DNA of 14,991 bases from an uncultured Prevotella sp. Lineage in GTDB: Bacteria; Bacteroidota; Bacteroidia; Bacteroidales; Bacteroidaceae. Location of the stretch: NCBI GenBank assembly GCA_900543155.1, contig UQQN01000058.1:1-14991 (forward strand), given 5' to 3'. The notes beneath the pieces are model-generated. The model worked only from the letters and a program-made list of their open reading frames with translations. It made no database searches and was not told where the DNA came from. Positions 6,754 through 13,303 of this stretch are shown piece by piece. Positions within the stretch are counted from its first letter, which is position 1; every line of letters starts with the position of its first letter. Made by a program: the position numbers and the translations under genes.

Positions 6754-9090
6754 TCAAAAAACCTCGATTTCATCGACAAAAACGAAACCTGGTGCTCCAT
6801 GACCCGGGTGCCACTGTGGAATGCTACGTTCTGCAGCCACACGCACCTTTACATATCTCACCTGTGCTTTGCCAAACTTCAAAGAGTGTGCATAAATTTG
6901 GTTCGGGTTTGCTTCTGTCATGGCAGGATATTCCTCTTTAGCCAACGACTGATAGGTTTTACCATCTACCGAACCTAAGACCTCAAAACTGCGAGCATCA
7001 AAAAGCCAATAACCTTTTTCTACACACGTACGAATATTTACCGATGAAATGGGCTGTTTTTGTCCTAAATCAATCACTGCCTCAAGATCATTACCACAAA
7101 AACCAATCCAACGACCTGAAGCATAATTTGTGTCGGTAGCTTTTAAACCATCTACTAACAAATTAGCACCACCATACACTTGACGCGGATGGGGTTTCTG
7201 CAATAAGGTAATAGGACAAGCCGTAGCCTTGCTAAATGAAAAGTCTTCACTTACCTCAGGTGTCTTGCCCCACTCAGAACGAAAAGCTGCTGCACGCAAA
7301 CGGCAGTTTTTGTTGATTACAAGGGCTGTTTTAAACAAGGGCGACTTTTCTGTAGGTTCACTACCATCGAGCGTATAGTGTATAGGAGCATTATCTATAG
7401 TGGTGAATCCTGCACGAATGACGTGTTCTTTATTGTCTGCACGAAGCAACATACGCGGATTATATATAACACGACTGAAGTTATAGTTTTCTGCGGTATA
7501 AATCTTAATCATTCGCTGCAAACGATCGATAAAATCGCGATAATTGCGCATTTCATCATTATTCCACTGCACTTCGCAGAGCGCTGCCATACGCGGCAAT
7601 TCCATATATTCTGCCTGACGATAAGTCTTTATGTATTCTGTCCATAAGTTTGCTTGCACACCAATAATGTGTTTTTGCTCCTCAGCACTGAGTTGTTTAG
7701 GCACAGGGTTATAATTAAAGACTGTTTCTAAAGGTATATATCCACCTATGGCCTCTGGCTCGCTTGCTTTGTCCGTACTTTGATAATAGTCGAAATAAAG
7801 GTGCGTATTAGGTGTCATAATCACATCATGTCCCTGACGTGCTGCCTCTATACCTCCGCCTTCACCGCGCCATGACATAACTGTGGCATTGGGTGCAAGA
7901 CCACCCTCAAGTGTTTCGTCCCAACCAATCATGCTACGACCTAATGTAGCCAAATGCGCCTCAGCATGTTTAATCACATAACTCTGCAAACGTTCTTCGG
8001 CAGTGTGACCATTCTCTGCTTGTAAGCCTTCAAGACGTATACGTGTCTGACACTTTTCGCATTTTGCCCACTGCGTCTTAGGGCACTCATCGCCACCTAC
8101 ATGAATATACTTAGAGGGAAATATTTGAGCGACTTCATCGAGCACATTATCGATGAATTCGTATGTTTTTGCATTTCCTGCACACAACACATTATCTGAA
8201 ACACCCCATTTCTCCCACACTTTATATGGGCCACCCGTACACCCTAATTCGGGATAAGCAGCAAGGGCTGCTTGCATGTGACCAGGAAGGTCTATCTCAG
8301 GTACAATGGTGATATAACGCTCTGCAGCATAGCGCACGATATGTCGCAATTCCTCTTGTGTATAAAACCCGCCATAAGGTTTTCCGTCGTATTTACCAGT
8401 GTTATTGCCTATCACAGTTTGCGCACGTTTTGAACCCACCTCTGTCAAACGAGGATATTTTTTTATTTCTATGCGCCAACCTTGGTCGTCTGTAAGGTGC
8501 CAATGAAAACGATTTATATTGTGCAACGCCAACATATCGATAAAACGATAGATGGAATCGGGGGTCACAAAATGACGTACCACATCGAGATGTGCTCCGC
8601 GATAGGCAAAACGTGGATAATCTGTAATGGTAACGGCAGGCACTACAACTTGCTGCGCTTTTACCATAGGTAAAGCTTTACGCAAGGTTTGTACACCATA
8701 GAATACGCCAGCCCCTGTTGCACCCTCAATAAGGATGCTGTTCTTGTTCACACGAATTGCATATTTTTCGGCATTCGCATCCTTTTCACGCTTTTCCATC
8801 AACACGATACAGTTTTGGCGCGTGGCTGCAGGCGAGAGTTTCAGTTTTAACCCCGTAGCTTTCTCAATGTATTGCACCAAGAAACCTGCATTACGACGCA
8901 TAGAAGGCGTGGATTGAGGAATGCACACAAGGGTTTGAGCATTGATAGTAAAATTGCCTTCTGAAGTTTCTTGAATATGGTGAGGCAATGGCACCACGTG
9001 GAAGTCAGCTTGCTGCGCACAAAGACTTATTGGAGACAAAAATGCACCCAAAATTGCGATGAACACGGCTATTTTTTGCGTTTTACTCAT
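6754..9090 (-). CDS. Secreted beta-N-acetylhexosaminidase, GH20
   Basis: This 778-residue enzyme should release terminal GlcNAc/GalNAc from glycoproteins or glycolipids by substrate-assisted catalysis. Residues 1-25 are a signal peptide ending LCA before QQ; the residue before C24 is Leu, so it is not a good lipobox and export to the periplasm is likelier. Domains in order: GH20 N-terminal domain (about 30-155), the catalytic TIM barrel (about 160-510) and a chitobiase-type C-terminal beta domain (about 550-605, HYTLDGSEPT). Last comes an F5/8 type C-like galactose-binding domain (about 635-778, DLGQKQPISSVNIR). Catalytic HVGGDECPK (330-338) supplies D334/E335; HWHLTDDQGWR (196-206) and EIDLPGH (265-271) are further hallmarks. 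It lies 78 bp downstream of the MATE gene on the same strand, with a C8 tract (coding-strand sense) in that gap, and may be the last gene of that operon. The role is probably foraging on host mucin or other glycans. Confidence 0.96.
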   Translation of the reverse strand: MSKTQKIAVFIAILGAFLSPISLCAQQADFHVVPLPHHIQETSEGNFTINAQTLVCIPQSTPSMRRNAGFLVQYIEKATGLKLKLSPAATRQNCIVLMEKREKDANAEKYAIRVNKNSILIEGATGAGVFYGVQTLRKALPMVKAQQVVVPAVTITDYPRFAYRGAHLDVVRHFVTPDSIYRFIDMLALHNINRFHWHLTDDQGWRIEIKKYPRLTEVGSKRAQTVIGNNTGKYDGKPYGGFYTQEELRHIVRYAAERYITIVPEIDLPGHMQAALAAYPELGCTGGPYKVWEKWGVSDNVLCAGNAKTYEFIDNVLDEVAQIFPSKYIHVGGDECPKTQWAKCEKCQTRIRLEGLQAENGHTAEERLQSYVIKHAEAHLATLGRSMIGWDETLEGGLAPNATVMSWRGEGGGIEAARQGHDVIMTPNTHLYFDYYQSTDKASEPEAIGGYIPLETVFNYNPVPKQLSAEEQKHIIGVQANLWTEYIKTYRQAEYMELPRMAALCEVQWNNDEMRNYRDFIDRLQRMIKIYTAENYNFSRVIYNPRMLLRADNKEHVIRAGFTTIDNAPIHYTLDGSEPTEKSPLFKTALVINKNCRLRAAAFRSEWGKTPEVSEDFSFSKATACPITLLQKPHPRQVYGGANLLVDGLKATDTNYASGRWIGFCGNDLEAVIDLGQKQPISSVNIRTCVEKGYWLFDARSFEVLGSVDGKTYQSLAKEEYPAMTEANPNQIYAHSLKFGKAQVRYVKVRVAAERSIPQWHPGHGAPGFVFVDEIEVF

Positions 9091-9120
9091 TTTTATAGAT
9101 TTGTTTTGAGATTTTCATGA

Positions 9121-9128
9121 GGGGGGGG
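9121..9128. repeat. G8 homopolymer tract upstream of the GH20 gene
   Basis: Eight consecutive G lie 31-38 bases upstream of the GH20 start codon (C8 in the mRNA sense). They are in the 78-bp gap between the MATE stop and the GH20 ATG. Such runs are uncommon in this AT-rich intergenic DNA and can vary in length by slippage. No consensus promoter was found around the tract. Confidence 0.6.
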
Positions 9129-9168
9129 TAATGTTCAGCAATTACTAAACTTTAAGCACCTCTTATTT

Positions 9169-10539
9169 TTACTTTTCGAGTTTCTTTAGCACACGGAAAT
9201 ATTGCACAGCAAACAAAGCTGCCGCCACAAACAAGCCTATGCTAAAAGCAAGATAGAGCCCTGTAATGCCCAGATTCAGTGGGAATGCCAACAAGTAACC
9301 TGCGGGAATATTTACCACTACATAACTAACAAAAGCTATCCACATCAACGATAATACGTGCGACGTTCCACGAAGGGCATTGGCAAAACATATTTGCATA
9401 GAATCGCCCAACTGATAGAGAACAAGTGGGAGTATGAGTGAGAGCGAAAGGGCTATTACACGCGGATCGGAGGTAAAACAACGAATAATATACTCGCCAC
9501 CTAAAAAGAAGATGGTTGACGACAGTACTGCCATTGCCAAAAGAATGTACATACCTGCCTTGCCCGACTGACGCATACCATGCCAATCACGTTGACCACA
9601 GAAATGTGCCACACGAATCGTGACACCCGAACCAAAGCTGTAATACAATAAAAAGCCCAATCCACCAATCGTTACCATTACTTGAAAAGTGGCTAAATCT
9701 ATGGCCCCAAGCCAACCTGCCATAATACCACTTACGGTGAAAGCGCCACTTTCCATACCCATTTGCAAAGAAATAGGGAATGACTGACCATTGATATGGA
9801 GTAATTCTGCCACACGTTGACGGGCTGCACTAAAACCTTGTCGGTAAGAAGCATAACGTTTACGCGAAAGCAACAATACAACCATAACCACTGCCATAAT
9901 AATGCGGGCAGTTAAGGTACTTATACCTGCCCCCAACAGACCAAGTTGCGGAAAAGGTCCTATGCCATAAATAAGCAGAAAGTTACCTATGATGTTCAAC
10001 GTATTGCCCAACAATATTACCCACATACCTGTAGATGTTTCAGATATTCCATCAGTAAATTGGCGCAAACAATTAAACAACGCGACAAATAGCACAGAAG
10101 CAAGCATCGTTAAAAAGTATGGACGCACCAACGGAAGTATTTCTGCAGGCTGCCCCATGTGATGCACATTTAAATATGCCACCACAAGCACTCCTGTGAG
10201 CAAAAGGGCATAGAGGAAATTACATACAAGTCCGTATTTAAGTGTAGCACCAGCCTCAACCTTCTTTCCTCTACCCACAAGCGAACTTATAAGGGGCGTA
10301 AGACCATAGCTATACCCCATTAGCATGTAGGTGATTAGGTTGAAAATTGCATTGACAAACGAAGCTGCAGCCAATGCGTCAGTACTATAACGACCCACCA
10401 TCATGGTATCGGCAAACCCCATGATGATTACGCCCAACTGACCTACGGCTATGGGAATGCCAAGTCGCAAAATGGGTTTGTAATACGTGTTCCACGACTT
10501 TTGTGGAGTTGCTAATGTGTTTGTTTGAGCAGGCATCAT
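9169..10539 (-). CDS. MATE-family efflux transporter
   Basis: This 456-residue inner-membrane protein has about 12 membrane segments, as expected for a multidrug and toxin extrusion cation antiporter (NorM/DinF-type). The N-terminal half shows the typical GIPIAVGQLG (27-36) and FADTMMVGRYSTDALAAAS (42-60) signatures. The second half repeats the fold with MGMESGAF and a long hydrophobic C-terminus. The drug or metabolite exported cannot be inferred. Its ATG overlaps the TGA of the upstream lipoprotein gene by four bases (ATGA), so the two are almost certainly translationally coupled. A second ATG follows directly, making either M1 or M2 the start. Confidence 0.95.
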   Translation of the reverse strand: MMPAQTNTLATPQKSWNTYYKPILRLGIPIAVGQLGVIIMGFADTMMVGRYSTDALAAASFVNAIFNLITYMLMGYSYGLTPLISSLVGRGKKVEAGATLKYGLVCNFLYALLLTGVLVVAYLNVHHMGQPAEILPLVRPYFLTMLASVLFVALFNCLRQFTDGISETSTGMWVILLGNTLNIIGNFLLIYGIGPFPQLGLLGAGISTLTARIIMAVVMVVLLLSRKRYASYRQGFSAARQRVAELLHINGQSFPISLQMGMESGAFTVSGIMAGWLGAIDLATFQVMVTIGGLGFLLYYSFGSGVTIRVAHFCGQRDWHGMRQSGKAGMYILLAMAVLSSTIFFLGGEYIIRCFTSDPRVIALSLSLILPLVLYQLGDSMQICFANALRGTSHVLSLMWIAFVSYVVVNIPAGYLLAFPLNLGITGLYLAFSIGLFVAAALFAVQYFRVLKKLEK

Positions 10540-11279
10540 AAATTAAATGTCTTAGCAACAACTGTTTGTGAGCCATTGCCAAAGCTTATGGTAAATGTAA
10601 TTGGTTGATTCTTAATTTTTCGCACAGCTACTACTGCAGCCTTATAGCGTATGCCCTGTCCTGGCATTATAGCAGCTACTGAGGCTGCTGCAGATATAGC
10701 CACGCGCTTGCTGTTACAACTAATGTTGGGCGCAACGTTATAGAGAGTTTTACCGCTACGATTAGTGATATCAAACACGATGTAAGCTTTTTCGTTGTAG
10801 TCAAGGCGATGATTGTTGTTCTCATCAAGAAAACGCACATTGTCTACTTCGAGCGCTGCCAAATAGTTGTGCGCTGCCATAGGACTTTGATATATTGGAT
10901 TATGGTAGGTGTCGAACTGAATGTCCTGTGCCTGATTATTCGATGGGCGCACGTTGTCTGATTCATGTGCGTAGACATCTTCCTCATAAGGCACATTATT
11001 TGTGTTACGACGGTCCTTCGTTTTTTTATCCGTACGATTATTATGATTACGCGGAGCTGTAGCGGCTGCACCAATAGCCCCACCTATCACCATGCCCATA
11101 ACAGTGCCTTTGTCTGACCCACGCGGCCCCCCCATAAGTCCGCCAATGCTTGAACCAAACATGCCACCAAGCGAACTACCTGTGGCTACGGCACCATATT
11201 GGTTGTAACTGCACGACGTTAGTAACAACGAAAGTCCCAATAGGGATACTATCGACTGGGTGATATGATTCTTTTTCAT
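10536..11279 (-). CDS. Lipoprotein with glycine zipper and EF-hand-like loop
   Basis: Starting at the ATG at 11279 gives 247 residues with a lipoprotein signal peptide (MKKNHITQSI onward) and lipobox LLTSC, C23 being the acylated residue. A longer frame opens at 11321, but that ATG lies inside a hairpin and would put the signal peptide 14 residues in. Residues 34-73 are a glycine zipper (GSSLGGMFGSSIGG and VIGGAIGAAA), as in membrane-inserting outer-membrane lipoproteins. A low-complexity Asn/Lys/Arg linker (about 77-120) follows. A C-terminal beta-rich domain (about 140-247) starts with DENNNHRLDYNE (152-163), which fits the 12-residue EF-hand calcium loop (D, N, N, R, D, E at positions 1, 3, 5, 7, 9, 12). 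No function is known to me; an envelope structural role is a guess. Its GGG GGG codons (G50-G51) sit in a G7 run (11127-11133). Confidence 0.8.
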   Translation of the reverse strand: MKKNHITQSIVSLLGLSLLLTSCSYNQYGAVATGSSLGGMFGSSIGGLMGGPRGSDKGTVMGMVIGGAIGAAATAPRNHNNRTDKKTKDRRNTNNVPYEEDVYAHESDNVRPSNNQAQDIQFDTYHNPIYQSPMAAHNYLAALEVDNVRFLDENNNHRLDYNEKAYIVFDITNRSGKTLYNVAPNISCNSKRVAISAAASVAAIMPGQGIRYKAAVVAVRKIKNQPITFTISFGNGSQTVVAKTFNL

Positions 11280-11295
11280 TATTCTATGTTTTAGC

Positions 11296-11363
11296 AAAAC
11301 AGAGGGAGTTACGTGTGTCATTTACGATGAAATGACGACTTTTCGTAACTCCCTCTATGTTTT
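11296..11363. repeat. Composite hairpin element in front of the lipoprotein gene
   Basis: AGAGGGAGTTACG (11301-11313) and CGTAACTCCCTCT (11344-11356) form a perfect 13-bp stem, extendable by AAAAC/GTTTT (11296-11300, 11359-11363) past a two-base bulge. Inside it GTCATTT (11317-11323) and AAATGAC (11330-11336) form a second stem. The element is bracketed by near-identical direct repeats, TCTATGTTTTAG (11283-11294) and TCTATGTTTTTAG (11354-11366). It ends 21 bases before the lipoprotein ATG. It could terminate the upstream coiled-coil lipoprotein transcript, act as a 5' leader structure, or be a small palindromic repeat element. Confidence 0.8.
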
Positions 11364-11374
11364 TAGGGGATAAT

Positions 11375-11472
11375 GTATATCGGTTTTTGAACTTGATTTT
11401 TTAAAAGGATAGATTCAATAAAGCAATTTATTTTTAAGCTTCATAACCCAATAACCTTATAAACCGATATGC
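11375..11472. repeat. Widely spaced inverted repeat ATATCGGTTT / AAACCGATAT
   Basis: ATATCGGTTT (11377-11386) and AAACCGATAT (11461-11470) are perfect reverse complements 74 bp apart. One G-T wobble and a G-C pair extend the match to 12 (11375-11386, 11461-11472). The spacer is very AT-rich. It begins 4 bases past the stop of the coiled-coil lipoprotein gene, so it is transcribed as that gene's 3' region. A long-range RNA stem or a pair of operator half-sites are both possible. Confidence 0.6.
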
Positions 11473-11476
11473 CTTA

Positions 11477-12358
11477 TCACTTAACCGTAATAACCAAATA
11501 CTTGCTCACACTCCAGAATGACTGAGGATTGGTAATGCGAAGGGTGTATTGTCCTTGAGCATCCTTATCGAGTGTGTAAGAACCAGCGGGGTGATTGGTC
11601 ATAAGTTTAGCACTCTTTGAATAGAGCTTAATGGTTTTGGTCACACGCAAATCTATGCGCGTAAAGTAATCCTTGTTGAAATCGTTACTTTTAAGCACAT
11701 CGCCACGCTTAAGAATGCGTTGCTCACGGAGTTCACGTTTGGTACCAAACACGTAGTAAGCCGTGTTGAGTTCTTTGTCTTGTGCTGCCACAGTACGACT
11801 CTTTTCCTCGTTTTTCTGCGCGAGATCGTTCACACTCGAATTAAGCGAGCTAATTTGTTCGCCTTGCTCTGCAATTTTAATATCGCGTGCTTCAAGTTGT
11901 GAACGGAGTTCTTCGATTTCACGATTCTTATCCTCAAGTTGCTTATTGAAATTAGCCACCATTTCCTCGAGTTTTGCCTTTGTGCGCGAGTCACTTTGAT
12001 TAGAAGTGCGGAGTTGTTGCTGCAAATTGGCAATAAGTTCGCGGTTAAGCTTAAGCTTGTTTTGAATAAGCGCCATGTTGTCGAGAATGCGCTGCTTATT
12101 TCCACCTTCACCCTGACGATTTTCAACATTTACTATGCCTTCGGCCTCGTTAATCTGATCGAAACCATCCTGAATCTGCGAAAGGGTTTCAATCATGTCG
12201 CTCGACTCATTCTGCGACTGCGTAAGAGCTTGACGCAAAGAGTCTATTGTAGCGGCACTAAGGTCTTTGGCCTCTTGTTCTTTCTCTTTCTTCGTGCTGC
12301 ACGATGCAATAAACATCAGTGAGCAAACTGCTGCAAGCAGCATAATCATCTTTTTCAT
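11477..12358 (-). CDS. Coiled-coil lipoprotein, possibly Cbp1-type adhesin family
   Basis: This 293-residue protein starts with a lipoprotein signal (MKKMIMLLAA onward, lipobox FIASC, C20) and a charged linker. Residues about 33-195 are a long, Gln/Glu/Lys/Ser-rich coiled coil (LQQQLRTSN, EIEELRSQLEARD). The C-terminal domain (about 199-293) is compact and conserved-looking: YYVFGTKREL (201-210), YFTRIDLR (231-238), NHPAGSYTL (255-263), YTLRITNPQSFWSVSKYLVI (271-290). I associate this layout with a Bacteroidales lipoprotein family that databases link to the Bacteroides collagen-binding protein Cbp1. That link is from memory and not shown by the sequence. It probably anchors in the periplasm or outer membrane and oligomerises. 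It follows rsmI by 87 bp on the same strand; I found no convincing promoter in that gap, so co-transcription is possible. Confidence 0.85.
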   Translation of the reverse strand: MKKMIMLLAAVCSLMFIASCSTKKEKEQEAKDLSAATIDSLRQALTQSQNESSDMIETLSQIQDGFDQINEAEGIVNVENRQGEGGNKQRILDNMALIQNKLKLNRELIANLQQQLRTSNQSDSRTKAKLEEMVANFNKQLEDKNREIEELRSQLEARDIKIAEQGEQISSLNSSVNDLAQKNEEKSRTVAAQDKELNTAYYVFGTKRELREQRILKRGDVLKSNDFNKDYFTRIDLRVTKTIKLYSKSAKLMTNHPAGSYTLDKDAQGQYTLRITNPQSFWSVSKYLVITVK

Positions 12359-12445
12359 ACTGATAATGGATTGTGCTTTTTTGCTAATATAGTTGTGTTT
12401 CGTTATTTTTACTGCAAGCCGTTCTAAAAGAATAAACCATATCTT

Positions 12446-13156
12446 TTATTGCGGAGAGTTTTTTTCCTTCTTCGATTTTTTAGGTGCCTCATAACCTTCA
12501 ACAATGATTACGAACTCACCACGTGGTTCAGTTTCAGTGAAGTGTGCCAAGACTTCGGCAAGTGTTCCACGCACACTTTCTTCGTGTATCTTTGATATTT
12601 CGCGACATGCTGAGCAACGTCGTTCTGCGCCAAAGGTTTCGACAAACTGTGTGAGCGTTTTTACCACACGATATGGCGATTCATAGAAAATCATCGTGCG
12701 AGGTTCTTCTGCCAATGATGCCAAGCGTGTGGCACGACCTTTCTTTTGTGGCAAAAAGCCTTCAAAAGTAAAACGTTCACAAGGTAAACCCGACGATACC
12801 AATGCGGGTACAAAAGCTGTTGCCCCCGGAAGACATTGCACCGTAACACCACGTGCCACGCAAGCACGCACAAGCATAAAACCGGGATCGGATATGCCAG
12901 GAGTTCCAGCATCTGAGATGAGTGCCATCACCTCGCCTGCAGCCATACGAGCAGCGAAAGCATCGGCTGTTTGATGCTCATTAAACTTGTGGTGTGAAAC
13001 CAACTGGTTCTTTATTTCAAAGTGTTTGAGTAGTATGCCCGAAGTACGCGTGTCTTCAGCCAAAACCACATCTGCCTCCTTGAGTATACGCAATGCGCGG
13101 AGGGTAATATCTTCGAGGTTTCCGACGGGTGTCGGCACCAAATACAATGTTCCCAT
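12446..13156 (-). CDS. rsmI: RsmI, 16S rRNA 2'-O-ribose C1402 methyltransferase
   Basis: RsmI uses S-adenosylmethionine to methylate the ribose of C1402 in 16S rRNA, fine-tuning the decoding centre. The 236 residues show the tetrapyrrole-methylase-like fold markers: PTPVGNL (8-14), AEDTR (33-37), SDAGTPGISDPG (81-92, the SAM-binding loop), FEGFLP (131-136) and GEFVIIVEG (213-221). The chain ends with a short lysine-rich tail. Homologues start with the same MG-x-LY-x-VPTPVGN, so the ATG at 13156 is secure. A consensus promoter ends only 4 bases before this ATG, predicting a leaderless mRNA. It is divergent from the AI-2E family gene. Confidence 0.96.
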   Translation of the reverse strand: MGTLYLVPTPVGNLEDITLRALRILKEADVVLAEDTRTSGILLKHFEIKNQLVSHHKFNEHQTADAFAARMAAGEVMALISDAGTPGISDPGFMLVRACVARGVTVQCLPGATAFVPALVSSGLPCERFTFEGFLPQKKGRATRLASLAEEPRTMIFYESPYRVVKTLTQFVETFGAERRCSACREISKIHEESVRGTLAEVLAHFTETEPRGEFVIIVEGYEAPKKSKKEKNSPQ

Positions 13157-13160
13157 GGTG

Positions 13161-13191
13161 CAAATATATAGCTATTTTACTTTTGCACAAA
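13161..13191 (-). promoter_or_regulatory. Consensus Bacteroidetes promoter of rsmI, predicted leaderless
   Basis: On the minus strand TTTG (13191-13188) and TATATTTG (13168-13161) are spaced by exactly 19 bp and match both consensus elements fully. The rsmI ATG starts 4 bases beyond the -7 box, so the expected transcription start coincides with the start codon to within a base or two. Confidence 0.85.
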
Positions 13192-13194
13192 CAA

Positions 13195-13208
13195 AAAAGC
13201 GCGCTTTT
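13195..13208. repeat. Perfect 14-bp palindrome AAAAGCGCGCTTTT
   Basis: This perfect palindrome lies 4 bp upstream of the rsmI -33 element and about 25 bp upstream of the candidate -7 box of the divergent AI-2E gene. Its position between two divergent promoters suits a regulator-binding site. No regulator is identifiable from the sequence, and a chance palindrome in a GCGCGC context cannot be excluded. Confidence 0.55.
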
Positions 13209-13232
13209 CCTCTTTTTTTAAAATAGAATAGA

Positions 13233-13240
13233 TAATTTTG
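13233..13240 (+). promoter_or_regulatory. Candidate -7 box (TAATTTTG) for the AI-2E family gene
   Basis: TAATTTTG matches TAnnTTTG and is the best plus-strand -7 candidate before the gene, giving a leader of about 60 bases that contains the direct repeats. The expected -33 position (about 13210-13213) reads CTCT rather than TTTG, so this promoter would be weak or activator-dependent. Confidence 0.4.
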
Positions 13241-13260
13241 CCAACGAATAATGGTCTATT

Positions 13261-13293
13261 ACCCATAATATAGAGTGAACGACCCATAATATA
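13261..13293. repeat. 12-bp direct repeats, 21 bp apart
   Basis: ACCCATAATATA occurs at 13261-13272 and again, identical, at 13282-13293, a period of exactly 21 bp (two helical turns). The second copy ends 10 bases before the AI-2E family start codon, so the pair lies in the predicted 5' leader. The arrangement fits two same-face protein sites or a small tandem duplication. Confidence 0.75.
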
Positions 13294-13303
13294 CATATGT
13301 AAG

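Noticed and set aside
11280..11321. Longer start of the glycine-zipper lipoprotein at 11321
   Set aside because: It would place 14 residues before the lipoprotein signal peptide, and its ATG is buried in the hairpin element. The ATG at 11279 gives a standard signal peptide.
11720..12322. Plus-strand ORFs opposite the coiled-coil lipoprotein gene
   Set aside because: The repetitive codon pattern of the coiled coil opens the opposite frames. No motif, promoter or neighbour supports them.
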